From: Guptibacillus spartinae
GTDB taxonomy: Bacteria > Bacillota > Bacilli > Bacillales > Guptibacillaceae
NCBI RefSeq assembly: GCF_028610625.1
Contig: NZ_JAQQWU010000011.1
Coordinates: 78,138 to 142,137, forward strand
Reading direction: 5' to 3'
Length of the DNA: 64,000 bases
Each line of letters starts with the position of its first letter. The stretch's first letter is position 1. This document shows positions 24,758 through 33,314 of the stretch, piece by piece. Both the position numbers and the translations under genes were made by a program. The notes beneath the pieces were generated by a model. The model saw nothing but the letters and a program-made list of their open reading frames with translations. It did no database searches and had not been told where the DNA came from.

Positions 24758-25804
24758 ATGAATCAGGAATTTTTACTTGAATTATTATCAACCCCTTCAC
24801 CATCTGGAGCAGAAATGGAAATACAGCATAAGTGGATGAACTATGTGAAGGAATTTGCAGATGAAATGAAAACAGACAATGCAGGAAATGCGATTGGCAT
24901 TCTTAATCCAAATGCTGAATATAAAGTTTTACTTGCAGGGCACTGTGATGAAATAGGCTTTATGGTGAAAAAAATTGATAATGATGGATTTATTCGTGTA
25001 GAAAAGTTAGGCGGTATTAGCCATAAACCGGCAATAGGCATGAAGGTAACGATTCTTGGCACGCATGGAAAATTAACTGGGGTATTTGGCGTAAATGCGG
25101 AGCACCATGGGGGAGCAAAAGAATTCAATTTTGAAGATCTTTACATAGACTGTGGTGCGACTTCGAAAGAAGAGGTTGAAAAGTATGTTCAAATAGGGGA
25201 TTTAGCTGTTTACAAACGAGAAGTTGAACACTTATTAAATGACAGGATAAGTGGTAGAGGTCTGGATAATCGTACCGGTGCGTTTATCGTCGCAGAGGTT
25301 CTTCGGAAAGTTGCAAAGCGTAATCCTAAAGTTGGTGTCTATGCGGTTAGCACAGTCAATGAAGAAACAAACATGGGTGGAGCATATTTTGCTGGTGCAG
25401 GTATTCAGCCAACGATGGCGATTGCTTGCGATGTCACATTTTCGTCTGACTATCCTGGAATTGATGCAAGAAAACATACGGAGGTTAATCTAGGAGACGG
25501 ACCAGTTCTTGCAAAAGGGGCTCCAATTAATGTTAAAATCAACCAGCTACTCGAAAAAGCTGCCAAAAAGCTTGATCTTAAACTTCAATATGAATTAACA
25601 CCAAGAATGACAGGAACCGACGCTGATAAGCTTCGGTTAACCGGACAAGGTGTTCCGGTTTCTCTCGTATCTCTTCCGTTACGTTATATGCATGCGCCTG
25701 TAGAAACAGTAAGTCTTAAAGATATGCAGGAAGAAATTGATTTGTTAGTTGAAATGATTGCTGATTTAACGGGTGAAGAGAGTGTAAATCCGTTAAGTAA
25801 ATAA
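24758..25804 (+). CDS. M42 family glutamyl aminopeptidase-like peptidase
   Basis: The 348-residue cytosolic co-catalytic metallopeptidase trims N-terminal residues from peptides. Zinc ligands visible in order: His in LAGHCDEIG near residue 65, Asp in SGRGLDNRTG near 178, the Glu pair in VNEETNMGGA near 210, Asp in CDVTFSSD near 233 and His in LRYMHAPVE near 315. Close relatives are B. subtilis YsdC, YtoP and FrvX. The ATG after TTGGAGGTG is chosen over one 13 codons upstream without a site. It stands alone before the bmr leader. Confidence 0.88.
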   Translation: MNQEFLLELLSTPSPSGAEMEIQHKWMNYVKEFADEMKTDNAGNAIGILNPNAEYKVLLAGHCDEIGFMVKKIDNDGFIRVEKLGGISHKPAIGMKVTILGTHGKLTGVFGVNAEHHGGAKEFNFEDLYIDCGATSKEEVEKYVQIGDLAVYKREVEHLLNDRISGRGLDNRTGAFIVAEVLRKVAKRNPKVGVYAVSTVNEETNMGGAYFAGAGIQPTMAIACDVTFSSDYPGIDARKHTEVNLGDGPVLAKGAPINVKINQLLEKAAKKLDLKLQYELTPRMTGTDADKLRLTGQGVPVSLVSLPLRYMHAPVETVSLKDMQEEIDLLVEMIADLTGEESVNPLSK

Positions 25805-25809
25805 TAATA

Positions 25810-25839
25810 TTGACAAAATTGTGACAATAATGCTAAGAT
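25810..25839 (+). promoter_or_regulatory. Promoter of the bmr leader and operon
   Basis: TTGACA, 18 bp, TAAGAT, with a TGc extension before the -10, lies 39 bp upstream of the leader ORF. Confidence 0.65.
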
Positions 25840-25878
25840 GACAGAGTGAAAAAATTACGGTAAAGGAGAGTGTGTGTG

Positions 25879-25950
25879 ATGAGACATGTTTTAAAAGAAA
25901 GAGCCCAACAAATTTCATGTACTCATAGACGCACTTTGCCAGTGAAGTAA
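25879..25950 (+). CDS. 23-aa leader peptide upstream of bmrCD
   Basis: The short ORF begins MRHVLKERAQQISCTHRR and ends in TLPVK. AAAGGAG precedes its ATG. It is followed by two intrinsic terminators and then the bmrC/bmrD transporter genes, with no other promoter obvious between. B. subtilis bmrCD is known to be controlled by the leader ORF bmrB through ribosome-mediated attenuation in response to translation inhibitors; this ORF occupies the same place but is shorter. The basic, hydrophilic sequence suggests cis-acting rather than protein function. Confidence 0.7.
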   Translation: MRHVLKERAQQISCTHRRTLPVK

Positions 25951-25973
25951 CCCCTTTGTCACCTAAAGGAAAC

Positions 25974-26002
25974 GGCACGCGTCTTAGACGTGTGCCTTTT
26001 TT
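25974..26002 (+). terminator. Attenuator terminator 1 of bmrCD
   Basis: A GGCACGCGTC/GACGTGTGCC stem with a 3-nt loop and six T, 23 bp after the leader stop codon. Confidence 0.85.
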
Positions 26003-26020
26003 ATGTCTAATGAATTTATG

Positions 26021-26051
26021 AGACATAGCCGCATACGGCTATGTCTTTTTT
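26021..26051 (+). terminator. Attenuator terminator 2 of bmrCD
   Basis: A perfect AGACATAGCC/GGCTATGTCT stem with a 6-nt loop and five further T. An upstream TATGTCT (26002-26008) duplicates part of the 3' arm and could pair with AGACATA (26021-26027), forming a competing hairpin that would block the terminator. Confidence 0.8.
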
Positions 26052-26132
26052 AATTTCTGAAAATGGTGACAGTGGTTAAAGAAGTGGCCGCCTCTCCATG
26101 CACATTGGTGAGGAAAGATTGGAGGGAAGAGA

Positions 26133-27884
26133 ATGTTTACGATTTTACGCAAATTAAGTTGGTTTTTTAAACAGCATTGGAAGCGCTATAGCATTGCTAT
26201 CGGGTTGTTAATTTTAGGTGGCATTCTAGAAGTTATTCCGCCTAAATTAATTGGTATGGCGATCGATGAAATTAATGTGGGAAGTTTGACGTGGGAAAGC
26301 TTACGAAATTATCTATTCTTTTATGGCACGTTATTAATTGTCGTTTACCTTGTTACGTATGTATGGATGTACCAGCTATTTGGTGGTGCTTTTCTAGTTG
26401 AAAGAATGCTTCGATCTCGATTTATGAAACACCTCCTTAAAATGACCCCATCGTTTTACGAAAAAAACCGAACTGGGGATTTAATGGCAAGAGCAACGAA
26501 CGATCTTAAAGCTGTATCATTAACAGCAGGATTTGGGATTTTAACTTTAGTCGATTCAACCATCTTTATGTTTCTTATCTTGGTTACGATGGGTGTTTTG
26601 ATTAGTTGGAAGTTAACGCTAGCAGCGATTCTCCCTCTCCCTTTAATGGCCCTTGCAATGAATCGTTATGGGAAGATCATTCATAAGCGTTTTACTGCTG
26701 CCCAGGATTCATTCGGGCATATGAATGATCAAGTGCTAGAATCAATTGCTGGGGTGCGGGTAACACGAGCTTATGTTCAGGAACGAGCCGATCAACAAAA
26801 ATTCCAAACTTTAACAGAAGATGTATACAACAAAAACATTGAAGTAGCAAAGGTAGATGTCTTGTTCGAACCGACGATAAAAGTTCTAGTAGGTATCAGT
26901 TATTTAATTGGTTTAGGGTACGGCGCGTATCTTGTTTTTCATAAAGTTCTCACGTTAGGTGAGCTCGTATCATTTAACGTGTATCTCGGAATGCTGATTT
27001 GGCCAATGATTGCGGTCGGGGAACTTATTAATGTTATGCAACGCGGAAATGCATCATTAAACCGTGTGCTAGATACGTTATCTTACGAAGAAGATGTTAA
27101 GGAACATCACTCTCCGAAAAGCATCGATTCACCTAGCACTATCGCATTTAAGAATGTACGGTTCACGTATCCATCCTCATCTGTCACGAATTTAGATGAT
27201 ATTTCTTTTACCTTGAAAAAAGGACAGACGCTGGGCATCGTTGGGCGAACGGGTAGTGGCAAAACAACTTTACTGAAACAATTGTTACGAGAATATCCAG
27301 TTGGAGACGGGAAGATTAGCATATCTGGAATACCGATCGAGGAGTTTTCTCTTGAAACCCTTCAGAAATGGATTGGATACGTTCCACAGGATCAAATGTT
27401 GTTCTCTCGATCTGTGCGAGAAAATCTACTTTTTGGTAAGAAAGATGGAACTGATCAAGAAGTTGATCGCGTGCTTCATCTAGCCGATTTTAAAAAAGAC
27501 ATCCATCTTCTTCCTCAGGGGTTAGAAACGCTTGTAGGAGAAAAAGGAGTGGCTCTCTCAGGAGGACAAAAACAGCGAGTTTCGATTGCTCGAGCACTCA
27601 TGGTTGACCCAGAGATTCTAATCCTCGATGATGCGATGTCAGCTGTTGATGGGAAAACAGAAGCGCAAATTCTTTCCAATTTACGGAGAGAGCGCACGGG
27701 AAAAACAACGCTTATTGCAACACATCGACTCTCGGGTGTAAAGCATGCTGATTGGATTGTTGTACTTGAAGAAGGAAAAGTCATTGAAGAAGGTACCCAT
27801 GAAGAGCTTCTTGATCAAAAAGGATGGTATCGAGAGCAATATGACAGACAGCAGCTTGAAGATTCTCTGAAGGAGGTGCTGTAA
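26133..27884 (+). CDS. bmrC: Multidrug ABC half-transporter BmrC
   Basis: The 583-residue half-transporter has six membrane helices in the first 315 residues and a C-terminal nucleotide-binding domain: Walker A GRTGSGKTT near 373, Q-loop YVPQDQ, signature LSGGQKQR near 477, Walker B LILDDAMSAVDG near 500 and ATHRLS. The residue after Walker B is Asp, not the catalytic Glu, so its own ATP site is degenerate, as expected for the BmrC half of a BmrC-BmrD heterodimer. It exports drugs and is typically induced by ribosome-targeting antibiotics. It abuts bmrD. Confidence 0.9.
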   Translation: MFTILRKLSWFFKQHWKRYSIAIGLLILGGILEVIPPKLIGMAIDEINVGSLTWESLRNYLFFYGTLLIVVYLVTYVWMYQLFGGAFLVERMLRSRFMKHLLKMTPSFYEKNRTGDLMARATNDLKAVSLTAGFGILTLVDSTIFMFLILVTMGVLISWKLTLAAILPLPLMALAMNRYGKIIHKRFTAAQDSFGHMNDQVLESIAGVRVTRAYVQERADQQKFQTLTEDVYNKNIEVAKVDVLFEPTIKVLVGISYLIGLGYGAYLVFHKVLTLGELVSFNVYLGMLIWPMIAVGELINVMQRGNASLNRVLDTLSYEEDVKEHHSPKSIDSPSTIAFKNVRFTYPSSSVTNLDDISFTLKKGQTLGIVGRTGSGKTTLLKQLLREYPVGDGKISISGIPIEEFSLETLQKWIGYVPQDQMLFSRSVRENLLFGKKDGTDQEVDRVLHLADFKKDIHLLPQGLETLVGEKGVALSGGQKQRVSIARALMVDPEILILDDAMSAVDGKTEAQILSNLRRERTGKTTLIATHRLSGVKHADWIVVLEEGKVIEEGTHEELLDQKGWYREQYDRQQLEDSLKEVL

Positions 27885-29909
27885 ATGAATCGACATGTAG
27901 GAAAACGGCTGGTAAAATATGCGCTTGGTTTTAAGAAAAATATTATCATTGCACTTCTGCTTTTAACCGTTGCTGTTACAGCGGAACTATCTGGTCCTTT
28001 CATTGCTAAACGGATGATTGATGTTCATATTCTTGGAGTTGAATATCCATGGTATGAAGCTGAAGTAGGAGAAGACGCTGTTCGATATGAAGGCGAGTGG
28101 TATAAACGGAGTGATCATTTTGAGAAAAATGAAGGGAAAGGAGAAGAAGTAAGGATTCTTCAAGTGGGGCGGGAATATTACTTTGTTGATGAACCGATCG
28201 CCTTCGATGGAGAGCGAGCGGTAGAGGGAGATACGCTTACGATCCAAAAAGATGGAGAACAACGATCCTATGAAACATCTGAAATAAGCAATGAACAGCT
28301 ACTTGCTTTTTATCAACCTCAAGTTGAACCGATGATTTGGCTCATAGCACTCTATTTTGGACTTCTTGTCTTTGCTTCATTTTTTGAATATGGTCAGGGA
28401 CTACTCTTGCAAACTTCAGCCAACCGCATTATTCAAAAAATGAGGACAGATGTCTACGCACAAATTCAGCGTCTACACATCAATTACTTTGATAATTTAC
28501 CAGCAGGGAAAGTAGTGGCTAGAATAACGAATGATACAGAGGCGATACGTGAACTATACGTTACCGTGCTTGCAACTTTTTTTACCAGTATTTTTTATAT
28601 GACTGGAATCTTCATTGCTCTGTTCTTGCTAGATGTAAAACTTGCCTTTATTACTCTAACGATCGTTCCCCTCCTCGTTGTATGGATCATTGTTTACCGG
28701 AAATATGCTTCGAAATTCAATAAAGTGATTCGGACGAGGATAAGTGATATTAATGCAATGATTAATGAATCCATTCAGGGTATGTCAATCATTAGAGCGT
28801 TTAAACGCCAAAAAATGACGGAGCAGGAATTTGAAGAGTTAAATGATAGTCACTTCACTTATCAAAATAAGCTATTAAATTTAAATTCTTTAATGTCTCA
28901 TAACCTCGTAAACATTTTGAGAAATATCTCCTTTGTCGCGCTGATCTGGTATTTTGGAGGTGCATCGCTTACTTCAGGTACCGTTATCAGTCTTGGTGTT
29001 CTCTATGCGTTTGTCGATTATTTAAATCGGTTGTTTCAACCAGTTACAAACATGGTCAATCAGCTTGCGAATTTAGAACAGGCACTGGTGGCTGCAGATC
29101 GAGTTTTTGAGCTCCTAGACGAAGAAGGGGAAGATGTATCAGATGGAACATTTCCACGCTACGATGGAAATGTTACTTTTGATGATGTTTCATTTGCCTA
29201 TAAAGAAGAGGAGTACGTTCTGAAGAATTTATCTTTTGAGGCGAAAAAAGGTCAAACGATTGCCTTAGTAGGGCATACGGGCTCGGGAAAAAGTTCAATT
29301 ATGAATTTATTGTTCCGATTTTATGATAATCAAAAAGGCAAGATATCTATTGATGGAGAGAACATACAGGATATTCCAAAGCAGCAGTTAAGGCAGCATA
29401 TGGCGATTGTTCTTCAAGATCCATTTTTATTTACAGGGACGATTGCGTCTAATGTAAGCCTTGATGATCCAGCGATCTCACGAGAAAAAGTAGAAAAGGC
29501 GTTAAAGGATGTGGGGGCTGAACAGTTACTTCGTTCACTTCCAAAAGGTTTCGATGAGCCAGTTATTGAAAAAGGAAGCACGCTTTCGTCAGGACAGCGT
29601 CAGCTCATTTCGTTTGCAAGGGCTTTGGCGTTTGATCCTGCCGTGCTTATACTTGATGAAGCGACTTCCAATGTTGATACTGAAACAGAAATGATGATTC
29701 AAAACGCGCTGGATATTTTGAAAAAGGGCCGTACAACCTTCATCATTGCCCATAGATTGTCAACGATTCGAGAAGCAGATCAAATTCTTGTTCTTCATCA
29801 AGGCGAGATTGTTGAACGAGGCAATCATGACCAATTGATGAAGCAAAAAGGAAGGTATTTTCAAATGTATCAGCTGCAACAAGGAAAAAAGATTGAGCAA
29901 GCCGTCTAA
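27885..29909 (+). CDS. bmrD: Multidrug ABC half-transporter BmrD
   Basis: The 674-residue partner of BmrC. It carries an unusual insertion of about 100 charged residues (about 40-145) between helices 1 and 2, the extracellular domain characteristic of BmrD. The ATPase domain has Walker A GHTGSGKSS near 465, signature LSSGQRQL (deviating from LSGGQ), Walker B LILDEATSNVD with the catalytic Glu, and IAHRLS. The canonical ATP site therefore pairs BmrD Walker motifs with the BmrC signature. The ATG follows the bmrC stop directly, with AAGGAGGTG inside bmrC. Confidence 0.92.
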   Translation: MNRHVGKRLVKYALGFKKNIIIALLLLTVAVTAELSGPFIAKRMIDVHILGVEYPWYEAEVGEDAVRYEGEWYKRSDHFEKNEGKGEEVRILQVGREYYFVDEPIAFDGERAVEGDTLTIQKDGEQRSYETSEISNEQLLAFYQPQVEPMIWLIALYFGLLVFASFFEYGQGLLLQTSANRIIQKMRTDVYAQIQRLHINYFDNLPAGKVVARITNDTEAIRELYVTVLATFFTSIFYMTGIFIALFLLDVKLAFITLTIVPLLVVWIIVYRKYASKFNKVIRTRISDINAMINESIQGMSIIRAFKRQKMTEQEFEELNDSHFTYQNKLLNLNSLMSHNLVNILRNISFVALIWYFGGASLTSGTVISLGVLYAFVDYLNRLFQPVTNMVNQLANLEQALVAADRVFELLDEEGEDVSDGTFPRYDGNVTFDDVSFAYKEEEYVLKNLSFEAKKGQTIALVGHTGSGKSSIMNLLFRFYDNQKGKISIDGENIQDIPKQQLRQHMAIVLQDPFLFTGTIASNVSLDDPAISREKVEKALKDVGAEQLLRSLPKGFDEPVIEKGSTLSSGQRQLISFARALAFDPAVLILDEATSNVDTETEMMIQNALDILKKGRTTFIIAHRLSTIREADQILVLHQGEIVERGNHDQLMKQKGRYFQMYQLQQGKKIEQAV

Positions 29910-29921
29910 GAGAAAATGAGT

Positions 29922-29954
29922 AAAAGCCGTAGCCTTAATAGCTACGGCTTTTGT
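29922..29954. terminator. Bidirectional terminator after bmrCD
   Basis: A perfect 12-bp stem AAAAGCCGTAGC/GCTACGGCTTTT with a 7-nt loop between convergent genes. Confidence 0.9.
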
Positions 29955-30496
29955 GTTGGTGCACCTGGTGGAAGGTATGGGGGAGGTGATTTTAGCCACC
30001 CTCTCTTTTCCATTAACGTTTTAAAATCCGCAGCAAAAAGGAGAATGTGAGTTTGGAACTCAAGAAACATTAACCCCACGTCGGTTCGAATAGACTGAGA
30101 AACGGTCGTTGCACAGAGGACATTTACAGAGGCGAGCTTCAGAGAGATTCCGTTGGCAATTTCATCATCTGTTAGCTTCACACCCATTGGAATCTTATCT
30201 GAAGAAGAATCAGGTTTTGCTTCAGAAGTAGGGGGGAGAGGCACCCCTTCTTTTATTAGAAAATGTTTTAGTTTATTCTGGTCCCTAACAGAAGCATTAA
30301 AAATCTCCTGTGTCTTTTTCTTTAATTGCTCGTCATCAGTTGTATTCAAGGCCATGCGATAAAAAACTTGCGCTTCTTTAAAAATTGCAAAAGTTGTCCA
30401 GCAGTTCATGACTTCCCCAACATGTAATGGTGGTTTTGGCTCATTGTCAGTATGAGATTGTAGTATCCCAAGCATTGATTTTAAAATAGATTTCAT
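29942..30496 (-). CDS. DUF3231 family protein
   Basis: A 184-residue soluble, helical protein. The helix-rich layout with HVGEVMNCW near residue 25, an ILLFAADFKTLMEKRGWL segment near 152 and the C-terminal PPYLPPG tail resembles DUF3231 single-repeat proteins, ferritin-like four-helix folds common in spore-formers. Function is unknown. GGAGGTAG precedes the ATG. The 90 bp between it and the nuclease gene show nothing more. The family call is from memory of the C-terminal motif. Confidence 0.65.
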   Translation of the reverse strand: MKSILKSMLGILQSHTDNEPKPPLHVGEVMNCWTTFAIFKEAQVFYRMALNTTDDEQLKKKTQEIFNASVRDQNKLKHFLIKEGVPLPPTSEAKPDSSSDKIPMGVKLTDDEIANGISLKLASVNVLCATTVSQSIRTDVGLMFLEFQTHILLFAADFKTLMEKRGWLKSPPPYLPPGAPTQKP

Positions 30497-30589
30497 CGTC
30501 AGCTACCTCCTCTATCCTATAATGGTTCAGGAGGTTATAAATTATGTGCGCTTGCCTAAAGTGAGAGGGTAAATAAACGTTAGTTCTAT

Positions 30590-31306
30590 TTATCTAGAAG
30601 ATGGACGAAAACCAGCTGCTTCTGCTTCCGTTGTACTACAAAACATTTCTTCTGCTTTCGTTATTTTGTAATAAGAACCTTCAGGAACATGATAGATCTT
30701 TTCACCTTTTGAGTTAATGTTTCCTTTGATTTGGCATTTTTCGTTAGAATCTTTCTTTGAAATAGAAGAATTAGGCGTTTCGGCTTCTTCGTTAAACCCT
30801 TCTTCCTGAACATAGTCTTCCATGCTCCAAATACCTTTTCCTTCTTCTTGAGATTTGCGCTGTATTTTTTGAAATTGATCGACATATTTTACGTTTGGTT
30901 GATAAATGTACGCAACCCTCGCCAGTCCTTCTTCAAGAAGCATTTCGTTGAACATCTGATCCCCGATCCATACGTATGCGAGCAGTCTACCATACTTATC
31001 ACGTTCTGAGACATCTATCTCGATGCCCACTTCCTGGCCTTCTAACTGCTCTTTTGCAAATTGAGAGGCTTCTGGTCCAAATGGCTGAACAGGCTTACTT
31101 GGATGTTTTGTCTCGGGTGTATCAACTAGAAGAAGTCTAATCGTTTCTTCTCGATCTTTCATTGTGACCTTTAATGTGTCGCCATCAACGATTCGATCAA
31201 CCGTGGCTGGAATCGTGTTTTCTGGAAGATCGTTATGAGAGGAACTAACAGAACAGGCAGCTAGCAATAGTAACATGAATAAATAGGGTAATAGGTTAAG
31301 TTTCAT
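30590..31306 (-). CDS. Lipoprotein thermonuclease-like nuclease
   Basis: The 238-residue protein has a lipoprotein signal (LLLAAC, Cys18) and a staphylococcal-nuclease domain (about 32-165). Catalytic residues are visible: RIVDGDTLKV, IRLLLVDTPE and ERDKYGRLLAYVW. A C-terminal extension, CQIKGNINSKGEKIYHVPEG...EEMFCSTTEAEAAGF, resembles the small cysteine-containing domain attached to many bacterial SNases. It would be a membrane-anchored, Ca2+-dependent external DNase/RNase related to YncB/YokF. AAGGAGAAC precedes the ATG. Confidence 0.88.
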   Translation of the reverse strand: MKLNLLPYLFMLLLLAACSVSSSHNDLPENTIPATVDRIVDGDTLKVTMKDREETIRLLLVDTPETKHPSKPVQPFGPEASQFAKEQLEGQEVGIEIDVSERDKYGRLLAYVWIGDQMFNEMLLEEGLARVAYIYQPNVKYVDQFQKIQRKSQEEGKGIWSMEDYVQEEGFNEEAETPNSSISKKDSNEKCQIKGNINSKGEKIYHVPEGSYYKITKAEEMFCSTTEAEAAGFRPSSR

Positions 31307-31379
31307 GTTGCGTTCTCCTTTCCTTGCTTTTAGGTCTTAGACATCCTGATTTGTCATACTCTAAAAGGGGGTGATCCAA

Positions 31380-31541
31380 TTGAATCACGGATGTATTTAC
31401 TGTGAGAAAGAATTGCTCTTCCCGTGGGAAAGAAGAAGGATGGTGTGCGATGCTTGTCATTATGCGATATCAGACACGTATCATGAAAATTATCGAGAAA
31501 TTGGTGAACGAAAAATAGAACAGAAATCCCGTCAATCGTGA
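31380..31541 (+). CDS. 53-aa zinc-ribbon-like protein
   Basis: A small protein starting MNHGCIYCEKELLFPWERRR, with CIYC and CDAC pairs 21 residues apart, a likely single zinc site, and a charged C-terminal helix. The start is TTG behind AAAGGGGGTGA. The terminator hairpin includes the stop codon. Function unknown; too short for an enzyme. It is divergent from the nuclease gene. Confidence 0.65.
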   Translation: MNHGCIYCEKELLFPWERRRMVCDACHYAISDTYHENYREIGERKIEQKSRQS

Positions 31542-31554
31542 CGGGATTCTTTTT
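31525..31554 (+). terminator. Intrinsic terminator overlapping a stop codon
   Basis: A perfect AATCCCGTCA/TGACGGGATT stem, then CTTTTT. The TGA of the zinc-ribbon gene is in the 3' arm. Confidence 0.85.
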
Positions 31555-31613
31555 AGGCTCTATCGTTTAAATGAGTGTAGTAATGTTGAACTGCATGTGG
31601 TCAGACCCTCGGT

Positions 31614-31746
31614 CGCTTCCGCTTTTCATGTCTAGCTGCAGTGGGCAGGGTCTCGATCGCTTCACCCCATAAAATGAACACAAAGACCGTGTTCTTTTTA
31701 TGGCGCTCCAGCGCTTGTCGACTCTAAACGCCCACTTCCGCTTTTC
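31614..31746 (+). repeat. Structured intergenic repeat, copy A
   Basis: About 133 bp nearly identical to copy B at 54685-54815 in the same orientation. It is bounded by CTTCCGCTTTT sequences at both ends. The core hairpin CCCCATAAAATGAACAC...GTGTTCTTTTTATGG is invariant. Outer stems GTGGGC/GCCCAC and AGGGT/ACTCT differ from copy B with compensatory changes. It fills the gap between the zinc-ribbon gene and menI and carries no ORF of note. Confidence 0.85.
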
Positions 31747-32127
31747 TTAATACCTTTTAACGGCTAGGGTGCAGCGGGATATGCAGATTAGTTCTTCTTT
31801 TTCGTCGACAATGTTGATTTCCCAGACCATGGTTCTTCTACCGATATGAATAGGTTCAGCGATGGCTCGGACGACGCCGTCTTTCTTGCTGCGTAGGTGG
31901 TTTGCATTGATTTCCATTCCGAACGTTGCTTCGTTTTCTGCGTTTAGATTGAGCGTGCCTCCAATGCTAGCTGCTGATTCTGCAAGCGCAACAGATGCGC
32001 CACCGTGAAGAAAGCCAAGTGGTTGATGAGTACTTGGACCGACTGGCATTTCAAGAATTACTTTCTCAGGAGTTAATGTAATGGCTGTAATTCCTAGTGC
32101 CTCGAGCATTGTGTTTTCAAATTCCAT
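31747..32127 (-). CDS. menI: Hotdog thioesterase, probable DHNA-CoA hydrolase
   Basis: A 126-residue PaaI/YuxO-type hotdog protein. The active-site segment HQPLGFLHGGASVALAESAAS has the Gly-Gly and Glu of the family. The C-terminal ICISRCTLAVKRY matches B. subtilis YuxO. Such enzymes hydrolyse 1,4-dihydroxy-2-naphthoyl-CoA before prenylation. Its position next to menA, opposite the menFDHBEC genes, supports that role. GGAGGAA precedes the ATG; the longer ORF lacks a site. Confidence 0.82.
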   Translation of the reverse strand: MEFENTMLEALGITAITLTPEKVILEMPVGPSTHQPLGFLHGGASVALAESAASIGGTLNLNAENEATFGMEINANHLRSKKDGVVRAIAEPIHIGRRTMVWEINIVDEKEELICISRCTLAVKRY

Positions 32128-32327
32128 CAAATTCCTCCAATTCAGCTGTAGCGTCCAGCCCTTAACTTTAAACCGACGCCTACACCGTTTTCTATGTACA
32201 TGTTTACAGTATACACGAGCCATCTATTAGAAAAAGTAAAAATTCAACAGAAATTCGTTCAATTCATCTATCTCAAATCTTCTCTATGTTTTAAATACGG
32301 GAACAAACGGGGCAATTCTAATGATAT

Positions 32328-32360
32328 AAAAAAGCCAGAGACTGCGTTCGTCTCTGACTT
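32328..32360 (-). terminator. Intrinsic terminator of menA
   Basis: On the minus strand GTCAGAGAC pairs with GTCTCTGGC and is followed by six T. The 200 bp between it and menI show no other gene. Confidence 0.8.
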
Positions 32361-32369
32361 GAATACCTA

Positions 32370-33314
32370 TCAAATAAAGTAAGCGAGCAATAAACCAACC
32401 GCCATTAATAACCCAAACTGGGTGTGCATTTGAGCTGTAGCTTGCATAGCAGGCATCATTTGAGCTGCCTCTTTTTTTCCTTCAAACAAGCGAATGGCTT
32501 TGAATGCTTTAGGTATGCTTAGAATGATTAACAGCAACCACAGAGATGAATCAATGGTAATGATAAGTGCAACAACCCAAAGGTAAGAAACAATAAACAT
32601 CCATTCTAAAAAGGTCACAGCTTTATCATGGCCAAGTAGAATCGCGAGTGTTTTACGTCCTTTTTCTTTGTCACCCTCTAGGTCACGGATATTGTTCGCC
32701 ATAAGAATGCCGCCAACAAGTATGGAAATAGGAATCGAAACGAGAACACTTTCAAATGTAATGTGGCCTGTTTGAATAAAAAATGACAGTAAAACAAGGA
32801 TAAGTCCCATAAAAACGCCGGCAGCAATTTCGCCAAAAGGCGTATAGGCAATTGGGTAAGGCCCACCAGTATAAAAATATCCTGCAGCCATACAGATGGA
32901 ACCAATAACTGCAATCCACCATGTTGTTAAAATGCAGATGTATACACCTAAAAGAATGGCTACTCCAAAGAAAATAAGAGCAAGGTTCAAAACCGTTTTA
33001 GCACTAACTCCATCTCGTACGATGGCGCCTCCAATTCCTACGCTACCAGCGTGATCAAGGCCCCTTTTGAAATCATAGTATTCATTAAACATATTTGTTG
33101 CTGATTGAATAAGGATAGAAGCGATCATCATCGCCATAAACAATCCAAAATGTAATGTATGACTTTGAAGGGCAAGCATTGTGCCCAGAAAAACCGGGAC
33201 GAAGGAAGCAGTTAATGTGTGAGGTCTCAATAGGCGCCACCACACCTGCCATGTTGGTTTTGAAGGCGTCACTTTGTTCAGCTTATCGTTGCTGTTGTTC
33301 ATACGCTCTTCCAT
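32370..33314 (-). CDS. menA: 1,4-Dihydroxy-2-naphthoate prenyltransferase
   Basis: A 314-residue UbiA-family membrane enzyme that attaches the polyprenyl chain to DHNA, giving demethylmenaquinone. The first Asp-rich motif is NEYYDFKRGLDHAG near residue 77 and the second is NNIRDLEGDKEKGRKT near 205. About eight membrane helices are present. The start behind GGGAGAG gives a length close to the B. subtilis enzyme; the ORF extends 19 codons further upstream without a site. It is divergent from menF. Confidence 0.92.
   Translation of the reverse strand: MEERMNNSNDKLNKVTPSKPTWQVWWRLLRPHTLTASFVPVFLGTMLALQSHTLHFGLFMAMMIASILIQSATNMFNEYYDFKRGLDHAGSVGIGGAIVRDGVSAKTVLNLALIFFGVAILLGVYICILTTWWIAVIGSICMAAGYFYTGGPYPIAYTPFGEIAAGVFMGLILVLLSFFIQTGHITFESVLVSIPISILVGGILMANNIRDLEGDKEKGRKTLAILLGHDKAVTFLEWMFIVSYLWVVALIITIDSSLWLLLIILSIPKAFKAIRLFEGKKEAAQMMPAMQATAQMHTQFGLLMAVGLLLAYFI

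Noticed and set aside
31555..31613. Search for an insertion sequence or transposase associated with repeat copy A
   Set aside because: No ORF, terminal inverted repeat of IS type or target duplication is visible; the element is non-coding.
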